From the NCBI RefSeq assembly GCF_000002995.4, contig NW_025062478.1, positions 7,974,001 to 8,038,000 on the forward strand: 64,000 nucleotides of DNA. The letters run 5' to 3'. Every line of letters starts with the position of its first letter. The first letter of the stretch is position 1. The notes under the pieces were generated by a model. That model was given only the letters and a program-made list of their open reading frames with translations. It was not told where the DNA came from and did not search any database. Shown here one piece after another: positions 35,110-47,900 of this stretch. This DNA comes from Brugia malayi (lineage: Eukaryota; Nematoda; Chromadorea; Rhabditida; Onchocercidae). The position numbers were made by a program, and so were the translations under genes.

Positions 35110-36959
35110 TCAGCAATACAAGAACGAAGTATTTCCCACAATATCCATTCTATTCATCTCAAATATCTGAATAAAATCAAATAGAAAAACAAAATTCATA
35201 AAAGCTTAAGAATTTCTATTGCATATGTAATTAATTACCTAACCAATGTATCCATCAAAGCGGAACTTTTTATTTCCATTTACTTATTTCTTTTCAGACG
35301 GAATTAGATAAAAGGGAAAAAGAAAAAAATACGCAGTTTTTTTTTTCATCACAATTGATCAGATGAAGAGATAAGGAAGTTATGGTGGAGGGAAGGGCGA
35401 AAAAAAGCTTTCAACTTGCAAATTAAAAATACAAAATATTTAAATACCTGAAAAAATTTCACTATTTCTATGCGATGTTTCTCTCGAGTTTCAGGTAACT
35501 TTTTCAGCATACTTTCAGTCTATAAGTAAGTATCTCTGCAACTGCACTTGCTTGTTCAATAAGTTACTTTAATTTGCTAAATTATCTTTTTATCAAGTAA
35601 TTCTATTACTGCCTTGTTTATTGAGCTATTTTATCATCACTTAATTACTACTATTATCATTCATTGCTGCCAATATTATCATTATCTGACTTTTTTCCTA
35701 ATTAGGGAATACATTATTCGACACTTTTCGAGCAATAAAAAATTTTCATACATCACACAACTGTTTCTGGAAATTTTTGAGTGCGTCAGCATAAAGGGCG
35801 TTGTTCACTTGAATTGTTTCAGGAGTCTTAGCACCTCTCAGTTCATACTTCGCAAAATCAAGCTCTTGGCGAAATTTCTCCAACACTGAAGAAAAAAATT
35901 GAAGTGAAATCCAGTTTAGCTTAATTTTAAATTTGAATCATTCATTTTCAAACATGTCGCAGCATACTGTTCCTTGCGTCTCGAATATTTTCGTAATCGA
36001 CGTTAATGAACGTCCGAATGTTGTGTATGGCTCGGCGACCTTTTCGATGATATTCGCGATTTAATGATGCAAGTTTAAGTGCTGAGATTTGGATTTGTTC
36101 AACTTCCTGCAATTAATGTAAAATAGCGTTTCAGTAAAACATGGATCATCAGATGTGCAAATAGCCCAAGCGGTTCTTATAATCTTCCATTTCAAATTTA
36201 TTTAGTAAAATAAAATGAAATTTAATTAATTGATTCAAATAAAACAAAATCTATAGGATATTGTTTATGGTTATCCATGATCTTTTTTTTTTTTTTTAAA
36301 TAATAAAATTCTAGTTAACGAAAAATAGGACTTTTTTTGACTCCATCTGATTGCTTGTTATCTTAAGCGCCAATTCCAATAATTCAAAAGGATCTTCCTG
36401 CGGCGGAGCTTCAACTTCCATCTTGCCGGGTGGTTTTGGCACATAACGTGGATCTTGTTGAAGAGTAGAAATTAATTGTTGTGCTATATCCTCGATTATA
36501 ACCTAAATAACCTGACATTTTCCATTATCCAAAAAATGATAATTTCAGAATGAATTTTTTCAAAATGAATGGATTTTAAAGCAAAATCCAACTATTAATA
36601 TCATATTGATCATTTATTATGTTTACTCTGTATTCGTCCACTTCCTTGCACATATCAGTGAAGCATTTGGTGTACTCAGTCTTTTCTGTGGTACCAATTT
36701 TTTCACTAATTCGCATCAGTAATTTCCGAAAACCACCACGTTGTTGTTCCACCTTTACATTAGTCTCTTGTTGGACTCTTAATTCTTTATCCACTTTCAA
36801 CTGACTAGAAAATTTTCAATTCTTAACTTAATTTAAATTTCGAGTGGATTTTTAATTTTATAAATTAATGAATGTGTTAAAAAGTGGCATGGTAGAAGCT
36901 TTTCGTTTTTTACTTACCTATCGCTTTTGGATATCGCCGTTGCTGATTTTAGTTGCCCT
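35110..36959 (-). CDS. BAR-domain protein (endophilin/amphiphysin-like), 5' end not resolved
   Basis: Minus-strand exons 36959-36918, 36804-36627, 36502-36332, 36106-35968, 35885-35752 and 35519-35448 join with matching phases. A possible terminal exon, 35166-35110, ends in TGA. The encoded ~260 residues are helical and charged: GGFRKLLMRISEKIGTTEKT is typical of the first BAR helix region, then a Pro-rich loop (YVPKPPGKMEVEAPP), ISALKLASLNREYHRKGRRA, INVDYENIRDARNMLEKFRQ and ELDFAKYELRGAKTPET. BAR dimers bind and curve membranes. No SH3 domain is visible in this window. The first exon with the start codon was not found; it should lie just above 36960. The family assignment is firm at the level of BAR, not of subfamily. 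Confidence 0.75.
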
Positions 36960-37203
36960 CTTAAATTGAAAATTTCTTAAATTATTTTTTTATTGCTAAT
37001 TCTCAAAAAAGGTCTCCCAAATTTAACTTTTAATCTTAATTTTAAGTTAAACAATTTATTTTTAATTACTTTTTCAACAAATAAATAGTTGAAAACTAAT
37101 AATAAATTAGATTAAAAATTCACTTTCTGATTTCAATAACTTTTTTTTTATTCCTTTAATTAAATAGAAGTTTAGTTTCAATCCATATAAGCTCCCGCAA
37201 AGC

Positions 37204-37313
37204 ATTAGTTGATAAGCTAATTATCATGCTTTAATGAATGTATGGGAGGTAGAATCAAAATGCTGTTTTCATATATCTTTGAAACACACCTGATAATTAG
37301 CTTATTGACTAAT
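37204..37313. repeat. Imperfect 23-bp inverted repeat with 64-bp spacer
   Basis: Arm 37204-37226 and arm 37291-37313 are reverse complements with two mismatches (core ATAAGCTAATTATCA). The form resembles the ends of a small non-autonomous inverted-repeat element, but no target duplication was identified. Confidence 0.7.
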
Positions 37314-37512
37314 ATTTCACTGATCGAATGAGTGTTGTCATCAGCCACCATTCAACTCACATTACTTGCCTTTAATGACGCAATTTGGACACCGTAAGAT
37401 CTACAATCTAAGGGCTAATATAATATAATCTAATCTTACGTCTTATTCTCCGACCGCTTTGCAGGTTTCATCATTTTTCATCTGCTATCACTATTACAAC
37501 AGCAAGTACTTT

Positions 37513-38446
37513 ATGCTATTTTTATTTTACTCAATTTTTTTGCATATAATTTTATTTATTCCAACTGTATTTGCAAAGAATGTTCAATCCAAGCAATTGA
37601 TTATTTGTAATGATTTACTTCCTAATATTCAAATGCAATCACCATCCGAAGCTGACTTTCATATGTTTGAAAATTTTACAAAGTTTAATTTTTCTTCGTG
37701 AGTTGATATATTTTAGGTTTGGTAATCAAATGACAAAATAATATGGTAGTAAAATTGTTTTTGAAAAGTTTTGGGTTTAAATATTTTGCTAATAACACGG
37801 AGTACTTTTTTTTTCAAATATTTAAGGAATGACTGATTTTTTGAGCTTATCATATATTGACAATTCAACTGAATCGACAATCTTTTTGGAGTCAACAAGA
37901 TTGATGCATCAAGTTTATTTTTCTTTTTTGACATAGTATGTCATCTACACTGATTTTTGATAAAATTAATGAAGAAAAGCTTGATTTGATATGAAAATGG
38001 TATCACTTAAATAAATTCTCATAGAAAGTTTAGCAATAAAGAAATTTCGTTGAAAAGTGAGAAATTAGATTTGCTGTTAAATTAAAGAATAATTTGAGTG
38101 ATAAGTGACATATGCATACATACTTGTTACCTAAAATTAAAAACATATATGCAAAATAGGAGTTAGGCCTTTTTGCAATCAGTATTATGCTGTCCTGAAA
38201 ATAATCATATGCAAGAAAAAAATGAACTTAAATCTAATAATTATCGGGTTCGTTTTCTCATTGTTAGTTGGTCCCTTCCATTTTTTTAAATGTCTAGGTT
38301 CATTTAATTTGCTAGTTTTAGAAGTGCTTGATACTTTCAAGCAAATACATTTGATAAAAATTCATTTATCAATAATTTTTAGCAAATTATTTTATTCTTC
38401 TACACAATGGGTTTTAGAAAATAAATTTGCAGAACACAAAAGATAA
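37513..38446 (+). CDS. Possible small secreted protein, 2 exons, 82 aa
   Basis: Exon 37513-37697 begins MLFLFYSIFLHIILFIPTVF-Ala, a strong signal peptide, and continues KNVQSKQLIICNDLLPNIQ to a perfect GTGAGT donor. A TTTGCAG acceptor at 37457-37463 sits 50 bases before the ATG, as for a spliced-leader message. A TTTTTAG acceptor at 38382 continues the same frame (phase 2) for 20 residues rich in charged side chains to TAA at 38444-38446. The mature part has one cysteine and one N-glycosylation site (NFT). No family is recognised. The second exon is the weaker part; another downstream exon might be used instead. Confidence 0.4.
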
Positions 38447-39050
38447 GAATAAACTGTAGAAAAAACTTTCTGAAATACTAGTCTTTTAAACCATAAAATT
38501 TCGACGAGAAATGTACCGTACAAGGTTTGTTTTTTCTCGCTTTATAGATAATGAATTTTTTATAATTATGCAGCACGATAAGCAGGTGTTCATCAAACTT
38601 TAGCTATCAAGCACTTTTGTTTTCCAATCGGACTTTCTCAAGCGTCAAATTTCAGCAAACGCATCGACTTTTAAATATCCATCATAAATGATAAACAATT
38701 AAGTTTTATGTTCAAGTGTTTAAATAATGATTGTACAAACTTTAATACAAAATACGAATTATACTTACTGAAACATATTTTTAACTCATAACTTTAGCAT
38801 TGTCAACGTTGTAATCTCAATGTGCTTTGTTTTATTTTAATGAGATAAAGAGGCAAAAATATTTTTTGAAATATGAAGAATAACACTTCCAGTTTCTTCT
38901 ATTCATGATCCTTGTTTTCTTCTTTTAAAGAAAAATGCCGGATTGTCAATAGATTTTTGCCGGAAAATACATCTCGGCTTTTGGCTAGAAAGATGCACAA
39001 TCTATAAATTATTATATTTTTCAGGAATGAATCATTCATAGGATATTCAA

Positions 39051-42000
39051 ATGGTGCTAAATAGCACTGAACAAATAATACACTCTAACCGGGCGGACGA
39101 AATTTACGCTGCTGTGATCTGCTTTACGGTTTCTATTGCTGTTAATTGAAAATGAACAAGATAATAATGAAATTCTAAAATTGCTCATCAGTGCATTAAC
39201 GTGTTCATGAGGACGTAGTAAGGATCACGTGTATTGGACTCACGTGTCCTTGTTTTTATCCTTAGCACTTTTTCTTTTTTGCTGCTAATTCAGTTCAAAC
39301 TTTTGCATTACAGTTATCAGTGTTCGGTATCATAACAAACGGTGCTGCAATTGTGGTCATCATAGCTGCGAAGAATTTGCAAAATGCTTTCGGCTATTCC
39401 TGCATGTCTCATGCTGTTGGTGACCTTGGTGTACTGATCATCTTTGCCATATGGATACCACTTCAGCTTATTTTGTAAGCTTTCTCATTAATTATGTTAT
39501 GACGCAGCAATAGGTTGCTTTCTTACCTTTTCAGCACATTTTTTTCCATCATTTTACGTTGTTTACTTTATCTTTCAATTTAATAAAACCAAGAAACCAA
39601 ATTTGGATGTTTTTATGCAGTGAATATGTTATTGTCATCTTAAAAAATTATTGAAAAATCTTTTCTTATGGATTATAGCGTTCTTACAATTACTAATGCT
39701 ATTATTAGGTATGTACCAATCTATTATGATGAAAGGAAAATATAAGAGAAGAGACTAAACTAACATTCTAAGTACAATTTCAGTAGACAGACGAAGAGGT
39801 AAACATAAAGAACTGTGTCAAAAATTGCCAGCATTTTAAAATCTTTTAATGATAAAACAAATGCTAATTAAAACCTTCAGATAAGGATGCGATAAGAGAC
39901 CACCTGTACATGTCACTTTATTCGAGGAATAGCAGGTCGAATCGTATGTATAATAAGAGAAATAAAAAATATATATATATAGAATGTTTATGCCCTGTTT
40001 ATAATTTGGATTTGATGAAATCTTCCCATAAAAATCCTAAAACGGAAAAAACAGATTTTTTAGGAAAGCTGTAAGCATGGAGAACCTGCTTTGTATTTAA
40101 GTGTCTCTCGACAAGTCTGCTTAATTTTCTTAAATTTTAAGATTTCTAGTCTTTTTAGAAAAGACATTTATTGTTAACAAAATAAAAAAATGATAAAATG
40201 CGAAAGGGACGTAGAGTTGAGAATGAAACAAATGACAAATTATTATTGAATTTAGAGATTTAACCCAAGACTTATTTTCTTCTTGCGTTAAATCTCAATT
40301 TCCTTACATCGATCTACTTTTCTTGATATGCATCAAATTTTTTTCCATTTGAATGTTAATTAATACCAAACAAATTGTTGTTGCTTTTGCATGCAAAGGA
40401 ATTGAGAAACTGAGGTGAACAGCAATTATCTAATTACTTGACAAGCCTGAACTGGCTAGTTGCAAGATGTAACTTCTTATATTTTCTGAATAAAGGCAAG
40501 AATTTTTGATATGAGTAACACTGCTAAATTATTCTGATCCAAAATAATTAGAATTACAGTACCTGCAATTGCGTTAGATTTTTTCCATTTAGTTTTTTAT
40601 ATATTGAAAATTATAGACATATAATTTCTTCTTTCAAGTGATTCTCACTTCTCTTCTTCGATTCCAAATAAACGGCGTAAAATTATATTTTATAACTTAA
40701 ACATAATCTTTGCGTCTTCGAATTAAGTAGTAAAATGAATAACGATTAGGCAATAATTAATTTAGATTAAAAATGATTTATACATCATAGGTTCTTTAAA
40801 TTGAATCTTTGATAATGTGAAACCGAAAGTTAATGTGTTCTAAGCAGTGGATAATTTGAATTCGATTTTTAAAGATAGATGGATAGAATGATCTAAAAAG
40901 AAGTAAAGAAGGATGATTTAGGACTGTCAAAAGTGTTCGAGAACAAATCGGTAGATCACTTTGTTTTGAATTATTATTTTTTTTTTTTGTTAAATCTTCT
41001 TTTCGTCCTATTACCCTTGATCAGAAATGACAAATAACAAATTCGAAATACAGCTTTCTCTGAATTAACAACTTATATTAACAAACCATCCAGATTTCTA
41101 TTGATAAATTTGTTATTTTTCTTAATAATAATTAAGTAATTAAGTCCCTAAGTATTTCAAAAAAAAAAGGATTAAATATCTTCAAAAAAGATTAAAAAAT
41201 AGCATATTTAATTCAGTACATTCGATTCACATAGCTTTCTAATATAATTAATCCTTCAAATTTCTGCAAAAACTTCTATCTGTCTTTAATTGTATTGAAA
41301 TTACGTGTATACAAAGTAGATTGACATTGCTTCCAGCATAAAAAAATTACTTAGGAAGTACCAGCATAGATTAAGTAACTTTCTGATCTGTTTTGACCTT
41401 AATAAAATTGCAGTAAATTTAGTAGTGCATTTCTAGGTGTCGGCCCAAATGGCAGCTTCTAAATATTTTTATCCTTAATCAGAATACATTAATTCCTTGT
41501 TAAATAGCTTTGAGTTATTTCTGAAACTTAACGAAATTTTTTGAATGACAAATACTTCTGGAAAACTTTTTCAAATATGCTAATAAAATTCTTGCACTAA
41601 ATTATGTTAGTGAATTATGTTTTGAGCAAATTCAGTTTCACTGTTTTTGGAATTTTTCTCTTTGAAAAACTATTTATTGTGAAGTAATCTTGCATTGTCA
41701 TTCATTTTTTTTTTTGCTGAATTGACTACCAACGTGACTACCTGCCGCTAAATTATATTTCATTTATAGTGAACTGATGAATTTTAACCGAAAATATAAT
41801 TCACTTACAATCCCTTAGTTGGACAAAATTGCATGCAAAAAATCGAATTATTTAGAATTGTTTTTTTTACATAGAATTTTAGATAGAAGTTATATTGGAA
41901 ATAGCACCTTCAAAGGAATCGGAAAAGTAAGACACAAAGTTATACCAAATTAATCCTTAGATTATGGGTCTTACGAATCAGATTAAGTTTTAAATGTAAA

Positions 42001-44964
42001 TCAAGTGAATAATGACTGATGATAACACTCATTTAGTCACTAGAATATTATATAATAAAGTAATTATCAGAAAGTTTCCAGGAATTAATGAAAACAGCAT
42101 TTTAATTCTGTACTTTAATTTCAATACTCCTGTGCATTCATTAAAGATAATCATTAAGTAGATTAAAATTAAAGTTGCAATTAATTGGAAGAATTAAAAA
42201 AAAAAAAAAAAATTATTAACATGCAGAATGAGAGAAAGCAAACTTAACTTGCTTTCATGCATTAGTGACATGCTAGCATAATTATTTAGGTTAATAAACG
42301 CTTTTAATGACATATTTTGCTTTGACTGATTGTCTCAGATAAAGTGATATCAGTAATTTGTGAAAAATAATTATACAATTTGCCATTTCCTCTTGGTAAT
42401 CTTATGAATAAAAAATTTTTTTTGATTTTTTTTTTGAAAATTTTTAACGATTTTATTGCATATCACTGAGATAATGCTATCATATACTGATATTCAAGCA
42501 AATCTCATCTAATGAAATAAAATTTAGAACTCCTGAAACTATCCCCCAGTTTCTTCAAAACAAACGATTAGCATATACGATTGGCCAAGCAACGATTATA
42601 TTTTATTATGGTGCAATTTATACACATGTATTGATTGGCCTAAATCGTTATGTGGCCATTGCAAAGCCATTCTCGTACGCAATTTACTTTAATGAGCGTA
42701 AAACAATGAAGTGGATTACACTAATATGGATTATTTCCTTTATACAAAGTTGTATTTATCAATTTGGTAAATTCTTCATTTCTCAAAAAAAAAAACTCTT
42801 AAGATTAAAAGTCTTGCCTTTTTAAAAAAAGTGAAAACTTTTTATCTTGAGAAAAATTTATAAAACTTGCAAATTGATATCGTTTGAAAATATTAACAAA
42901 TCCTTAGAAATTCCTTCAATTTAATCATTTGCATTATTTCAGACGGCTGTCATTATTATTTTGATCGTAGTGCGATGTTATTTCTTTATTCCGATGCTCC
43001 GTGCGCTCAAATCATTTCTCTTTACTATGAATTTTACTTCAATTTGGCATTTGTGATATTTGTCGTATTACTCGACATAATTACATTCTTCAAGCTGAAA
43101 AAAATGGCTAAGGTTATTTTTAACATAGTACACGATTTACTTGAAATTTATTGTAACCATTACGATTCGCCTGATTAGCGCATTTTTTAGAGCCAAATAG
43201 GTAGTACTTTGCAGAAAAGGCGATGTTTGAGACCAATTTTACTGAGATAAAGATACCACTGATCTATATGAAACAATATTAGAGGAATTGAGGAAGTAAA
43301 TGTGGAAAAGAGAGAGCGCATATGTCGCGGAACATTGATCGCGAAAATAAAGCTACCGTCTGTCATGGAGTAGGCTGGTTTACAACAAAGGTATCATTAC
43401 TGTGAGTAAACAAAGGTAGCATTACTGTGAGTAAAGAGAGCTGTCTCAATCGAATGATCTGCACTGTTTATCAGTAAGAGTTTCACTTTAACATTATATC
43501 AGTTACTCATAAAAGTAAATGTCGGATTGGAAGGCCTCTACAATTTTTAGACATTGCGAGTTGAAACTGTTAAACAAGTTATGCTAATTACTTAATAGCC
43601 AAGTGCGAGTTTGGCCTTTTAGACTGGAAAATCTTAACAGTAAACATATTTTTGTTGACAGACGGTAAAGTTACAAACAATGCACATAAATGTTGGATAA
43701 GAATTTCTTAATTCAAACACTTATTTAAGGTTTATTCAAACAAAACAATCTTTAGTCTTATGGATTTAACACAAATTTATTTTCAGACAGTTATTGTTGT
43801 TTACTGTCTTTAAAATTAATTGGTGTTCTTTAAGCACGGCGTCTTATCTTTTATCGCAGTATCTTAATTACAGCTTTTTATTTCGACATGTTTTATATTC
43901 TGAGGCTTCTTTTGCAAGCAATATTAGAAAAGAAAGAAAAAAAAACTAAAACGGTTGTAGGATCATTAAGAATTAGAAAATATTGCAATGCTATAAAAGA
44001 GATGAAAAATGCGTAAAACAGGTAAAGCAGTATTGGAAGTAAACAAAACACGCAGATATAGAGATTTTTGTTGGTCAGATTAAATCGAAGCAATGTCAGT
44101 TAATCAGTATTACGTGATCGATGTTTCCTTTCGTACTTCAAATGATAAAAATAAATTTTTATCAATAGAATTGATGTTTATAGAAATTATTGCATCTCTT
44201 TTTTTCAGCCAATACACGGCTTTCAGCAAGTAATTCGCAGACGGAGAGCGCAAGAGATTCGATACTTCATTCAGGTGATTTAAATTTTGTTATAGTCCAA
44301 ATGGCCTTGAGGTGTGCTAATACCGTTTCCACTGCTAGTCTCTTTTGCTATATTATAGCATCATCTTTTCATTCCAATCTATTTTCTGAAACTGAACGAT
44401 GACGGCTCTTTCTTTTATCTCTTATTCCACCAAATTCTCTTCCGATAAGCCATCGTCATTTCAGTCTGTTTGCTCGGAAACAGCGCTCATACTGACATTC
44501 CTATGCTTTTGGAGCGTTGCTATCCATGCCACAACGCCATTTTCCATGTTTCTACTAAATATTGGTGCTTGGTTAACTATGCACGCCGCTGATGGGTTTG
44601 TTATCTTTTTTGCTCATTTGATCATCAAATGATTCTACTCTTTTCTATTCAGCCATTTATACTGAATTCAATGAGAAATGGAAATACTCTTAATTAGCTC
44701 AATTAATTTTCTCTTTTGATGACATATTATGATTCGATTCTGTCACTTTTTAGATTTATTATGACCGCATTCAACCATCACATCTTTACTCACATAAAAA
44801 AGTCTGCAAAAAGAGCCTCTCTGCCAATGGTGACAATTGCCTTATCAGCAACAAACAAAAGGACCCACAATCAAGCCTTGAGCGCTCAAAAACGATGGTT
44901 GCATATGTATCACGAAAGTAAACTTAAACCGAACAAAATTGAACCATCAAGGATAAATGCATAG
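39051..44964 (+). CDS. Srx-like nematode seven-transmembrane receptor, 7 exons, 355 aa
   Basis: Exons: 39051-39140, 39314-39474, 42528-42766, 42943-43112, 44209-44274, 44465-44595, 44754-44964; the sum is 1068 nt, in frame. Seven hydrophobic helices are present. Family signs are FGIITNGAAIVVIIA (helix 1), GLNRYVAIAKPFSYAI (the DRY-like NRY after helix 3), a DGCHYYFDRS loop with the extracellular Cys, RRRRAQEIRYFIQ before helix 6, and MHAADGFIMTAFNH in helix 7. These fit the Srx chemoreceptor family, which nematodes use for sensing chemicals, though ligands are mostly unknown. A spliced-leader-like acceptor (39024) is followed by a five-codon upstream ORF before the ATG. Intron 2 is 3053 bases, far longer than the rest. 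Intron 4 holds a degraded repeat. Confidence 0.87.
43385..43434. repeat. Two 25-bp direct tandem copies
   Basis: ACAAAGGTA(T/G)CATTACTG then TGAGTAA occurs twice back to back (43385-43409, 43410-43434) with one difference. It lies at the head of the degraded repeat copy in the receptor's intron 4. Confidence 0.9.
43418..43561 (+). repeat. Degraded coding repeat, copy 2, in the Srx-like receptor intron 4
   Basis: Reads SITVSKE, then after an insertion of roughly 70 bases HKSKCRIGRPLQFLDIAS and a stop. Order and spacing match the copy at 15587-15793. Both are intronic and cannot be translated in full, so they are relics of a dispersed sequence. Confidence 0.45.
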
Positions 44965-47900
44965 ATTGAAGAATTTCACATTTCTTGAGCATAACTCAAA
45001 CACTTCAATGCATCAAATATTCGGAGGGAAAATGAGCGCAATTCTTCGCTTTCTCTCAACCTTTAAGCTAAGCTTCCAAGATCTCTTCCTTCAGTTGTCC
45101 TTTCAAATCTGTTTGTTACATTTTTCTGCAATATTTTTTATTAAACTGATATCAGTGTATTATAATTTGAGTTAATGTTTAGTGAAATAATTTGGAAAAT
45201 TGATGCATTATTTTTCCTTATATCATAGCAAAACAGATTTTAAGAAAATTCACGAATTAATAACTTCGATTAGTAGTGAATATCACTAAAGCATCTTCAC
45301 AAGATGTCACCACTTCTGCTGTCAATTTCTGCTAATGCTTAAAATATTTGAAACTTTAGAAAAAATCTCAAGAATTGAAAATTGATTTAATTTTGATAAG
45401 AAATAATCAGAAAACCTAAATTCCATCAGCGGTGAAGATCTATATTTGTTTGAAATGAACAAGAAAAAAATTTTTTCCTGCATGATTTTTTTTCTTTCCC
45501 TTGAAATTCATTTGATAGTTCTTTTTTTTTTACTCATAAGAGGTTATAAGGGTTGAGTCAGAATTGATTTTATCGATTTTACTTTAAACAATATATTATT
45601 TAAAAATCTTTGGAGCTGAGGGAGGAAATTCTCCGAAAGTTTCTATTTTGTCGATCATTTGTGAATTTAGTTCGTAATCTCAATTTAACAATATCAGGAA
45701 AAAAAAGAAGAGAAAAAATTTCACTTTTCTTTATGAACACTTTCAATTATTGCAGTTTTTCAAGATCTTGGAAGTTTAGTGCTTTCTAGATTCGCAATAG
45801 ATTTCATTATCTTTCATATTTTTTCAACTTTGAAAAATTGTATTTCTTATTTATATTATTTTGTTATCATGGGTTATGACATCATTGTTTATTTTTCTGT
45901 TTCAATTTTATTTCTAAAGTTTGGATGCATAAAATTCTGAACAAAAATTATTGCATAGTGTGTTTTTCTTAATAAATTTTAGGGAAATAAAACTCTTTTA
46001 TAGCAAAATTATTTCCAACAGAATTATCAACCATTTTAATTTAATTGTTAAAGTGATGGTGAGTTAATATTTCAAATACCTAACGTTTTTAAAACTAAAG
46101 AATTTGAAATTTTTTTTAGTTTAATTTCATATTAAATTGCTTTTACATACAGTCCTTTTATTCATAGACTTTTATCTCTCTGAATGCTAAGAAAATTTTC
46201 ACTGACCTATTTAATCCTCGCTACCTTGGTTTTTTATTAGTTTGATTAACGAACTCATTAGCGCTCTTTTGCAGTATTCCAAAGTATGACAAAATGAAAT
46301 CTTAAATATAGCATATGGTGAAGCTTCATTTAGTACTCAGTTCTAGCAGAAATGATAATTTGGAATCAAAGAAGATAGTATGGTCAATGATAATTCTCAT
46401 TAGCAAGACAAAATTTTCTTTATCATCTATTCTCGATTTTGCATGATGATTTCTCGCGATATTCAACGCAGAAATTTCTGCACTTTTCCGTGCCCGCTGC
46501 AACAAAATATCAAAACTCTCTTGAGTGATATTTATTTCACTAGTAAGGACTGAGTTATGCTATTCAGCAAAGGAAAAATGGGTCTTTTAATATTCTGCTA
46601 GTTATCTTAACTATTCTGATAATATCAGATTTTTGTCCTCTGCATTTCATCATTCAATCTTCTTTATTTTGCAAATTAAAATTATTCATCAATAAATTTC
46701 AGAGATCAAAATTGATTTCGCTCAAAATATATTCCACTTCTTTTCCTATATGAATAATAGTTATATTTATCCCATTTGCTGATGGATGGATTTTACGTAA
46801 CTAAATAATTGAATGGCTCATAGTAAGATATAGTAAAGCAAATTTGGATAAGGCGACACCATACATTTCTTTTAAGAGCAACTTTAATAATATATTTAAC
46901 TTTATTTTTATTTTGATATATTTTTGCTTCATAACTTTCTTCTTAACTTTCACAAGAGAAAGGGATTTTACCAGATTCTTTTACCAAGCATCAAGTTTAA
47001 TCATTTGTAAAACTTACGAAATAGTTTTCAAAGTTGTGCCTCAGTTTCAAAGACTAAAATTTTGCTTTTCACTTCCAAATGATATACTATAAGTCAATGT
47101 GCAATGATATATGAAATGTAGAAGCAGTGAAAATAAGGAATATACTAATTTTATCGATTAGCAGTTGGCTTTTAGTCTTAAGCTACAATTATGAATATCG
47201 TTGGAGAATTTTTAAAGCAAACATATTTAAGAAAATGTTGGCTTGTTGGGTTAAGGTTACTGCTAAAGAAATTTAAGGAACGGCATATTTATTCCTAATA
47301 AATTTCATGAATTTATTTTTTGAAATCTTGAACATGAAAATGTAAAAATGTTTATTAAAATTAATTTGTAGTAAAATTGTGGCAACACATCATTGAGGAA
47401 CTTTTTTAAAGCTTTTTGATAATAAAGAAATTTTTACGATGATTAAAGTATCATTGAAATAAACCTGTTTGGACTAAGCTAAGACCTTTTTGTTTTGCTG
47501 AAGAAGGCGCTAATTTACAAATCAAAAAAGCACTTCGAAAGAGTATTTAGGCTTAGTCAAGGTGAATATGCAATGTGCATTTTTATTTAAATTAAACTAC
47601 TAATCGACCTGTAAACGGTTGCGCAATGAAATGTGACGTAAAGTGTCTTTCTGATCAGAATATGAAATTGGAATAGGTCATTTATGATTAATTTTTTAAA
47701 AAATTAAATATTTCTGATTAAATAAAACACAAAAAGTTTTTTTAGCTGTTTTTCGAATAAATAAATTTTATATTAGTCAATTATTTTCGAGAATAATATC
47801 GTAGAAATATCGAAATATTTGATGAAAACGTTACTGGTTGATACATAATTGTTTGTTTTAAATAAAGTTTATCAATTCTATGATTTTAAGGACAAAATTT

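Noticed and set aside
35614..35889. Plus-strand 91-codon frame over the BAR gene
   Set aside because: Shadow of a real minus-strand exon (35752-35885), which carries the BAR sequence in a matching phase.
43893..44093. Minus-strand 66-codon hydrophobic frame inside the Srx-like gene
   Set aside because: Falls in an intron, Phe/Leu/Ile-rich as expected from AT-rich DNA, with no supporting splice sites.
46844..47092. 82-codon open frame with hydrophobic centre
   Set aside because: Its first codon is not ATG, composition matches random T-rich sequence, and no splice sites support it.
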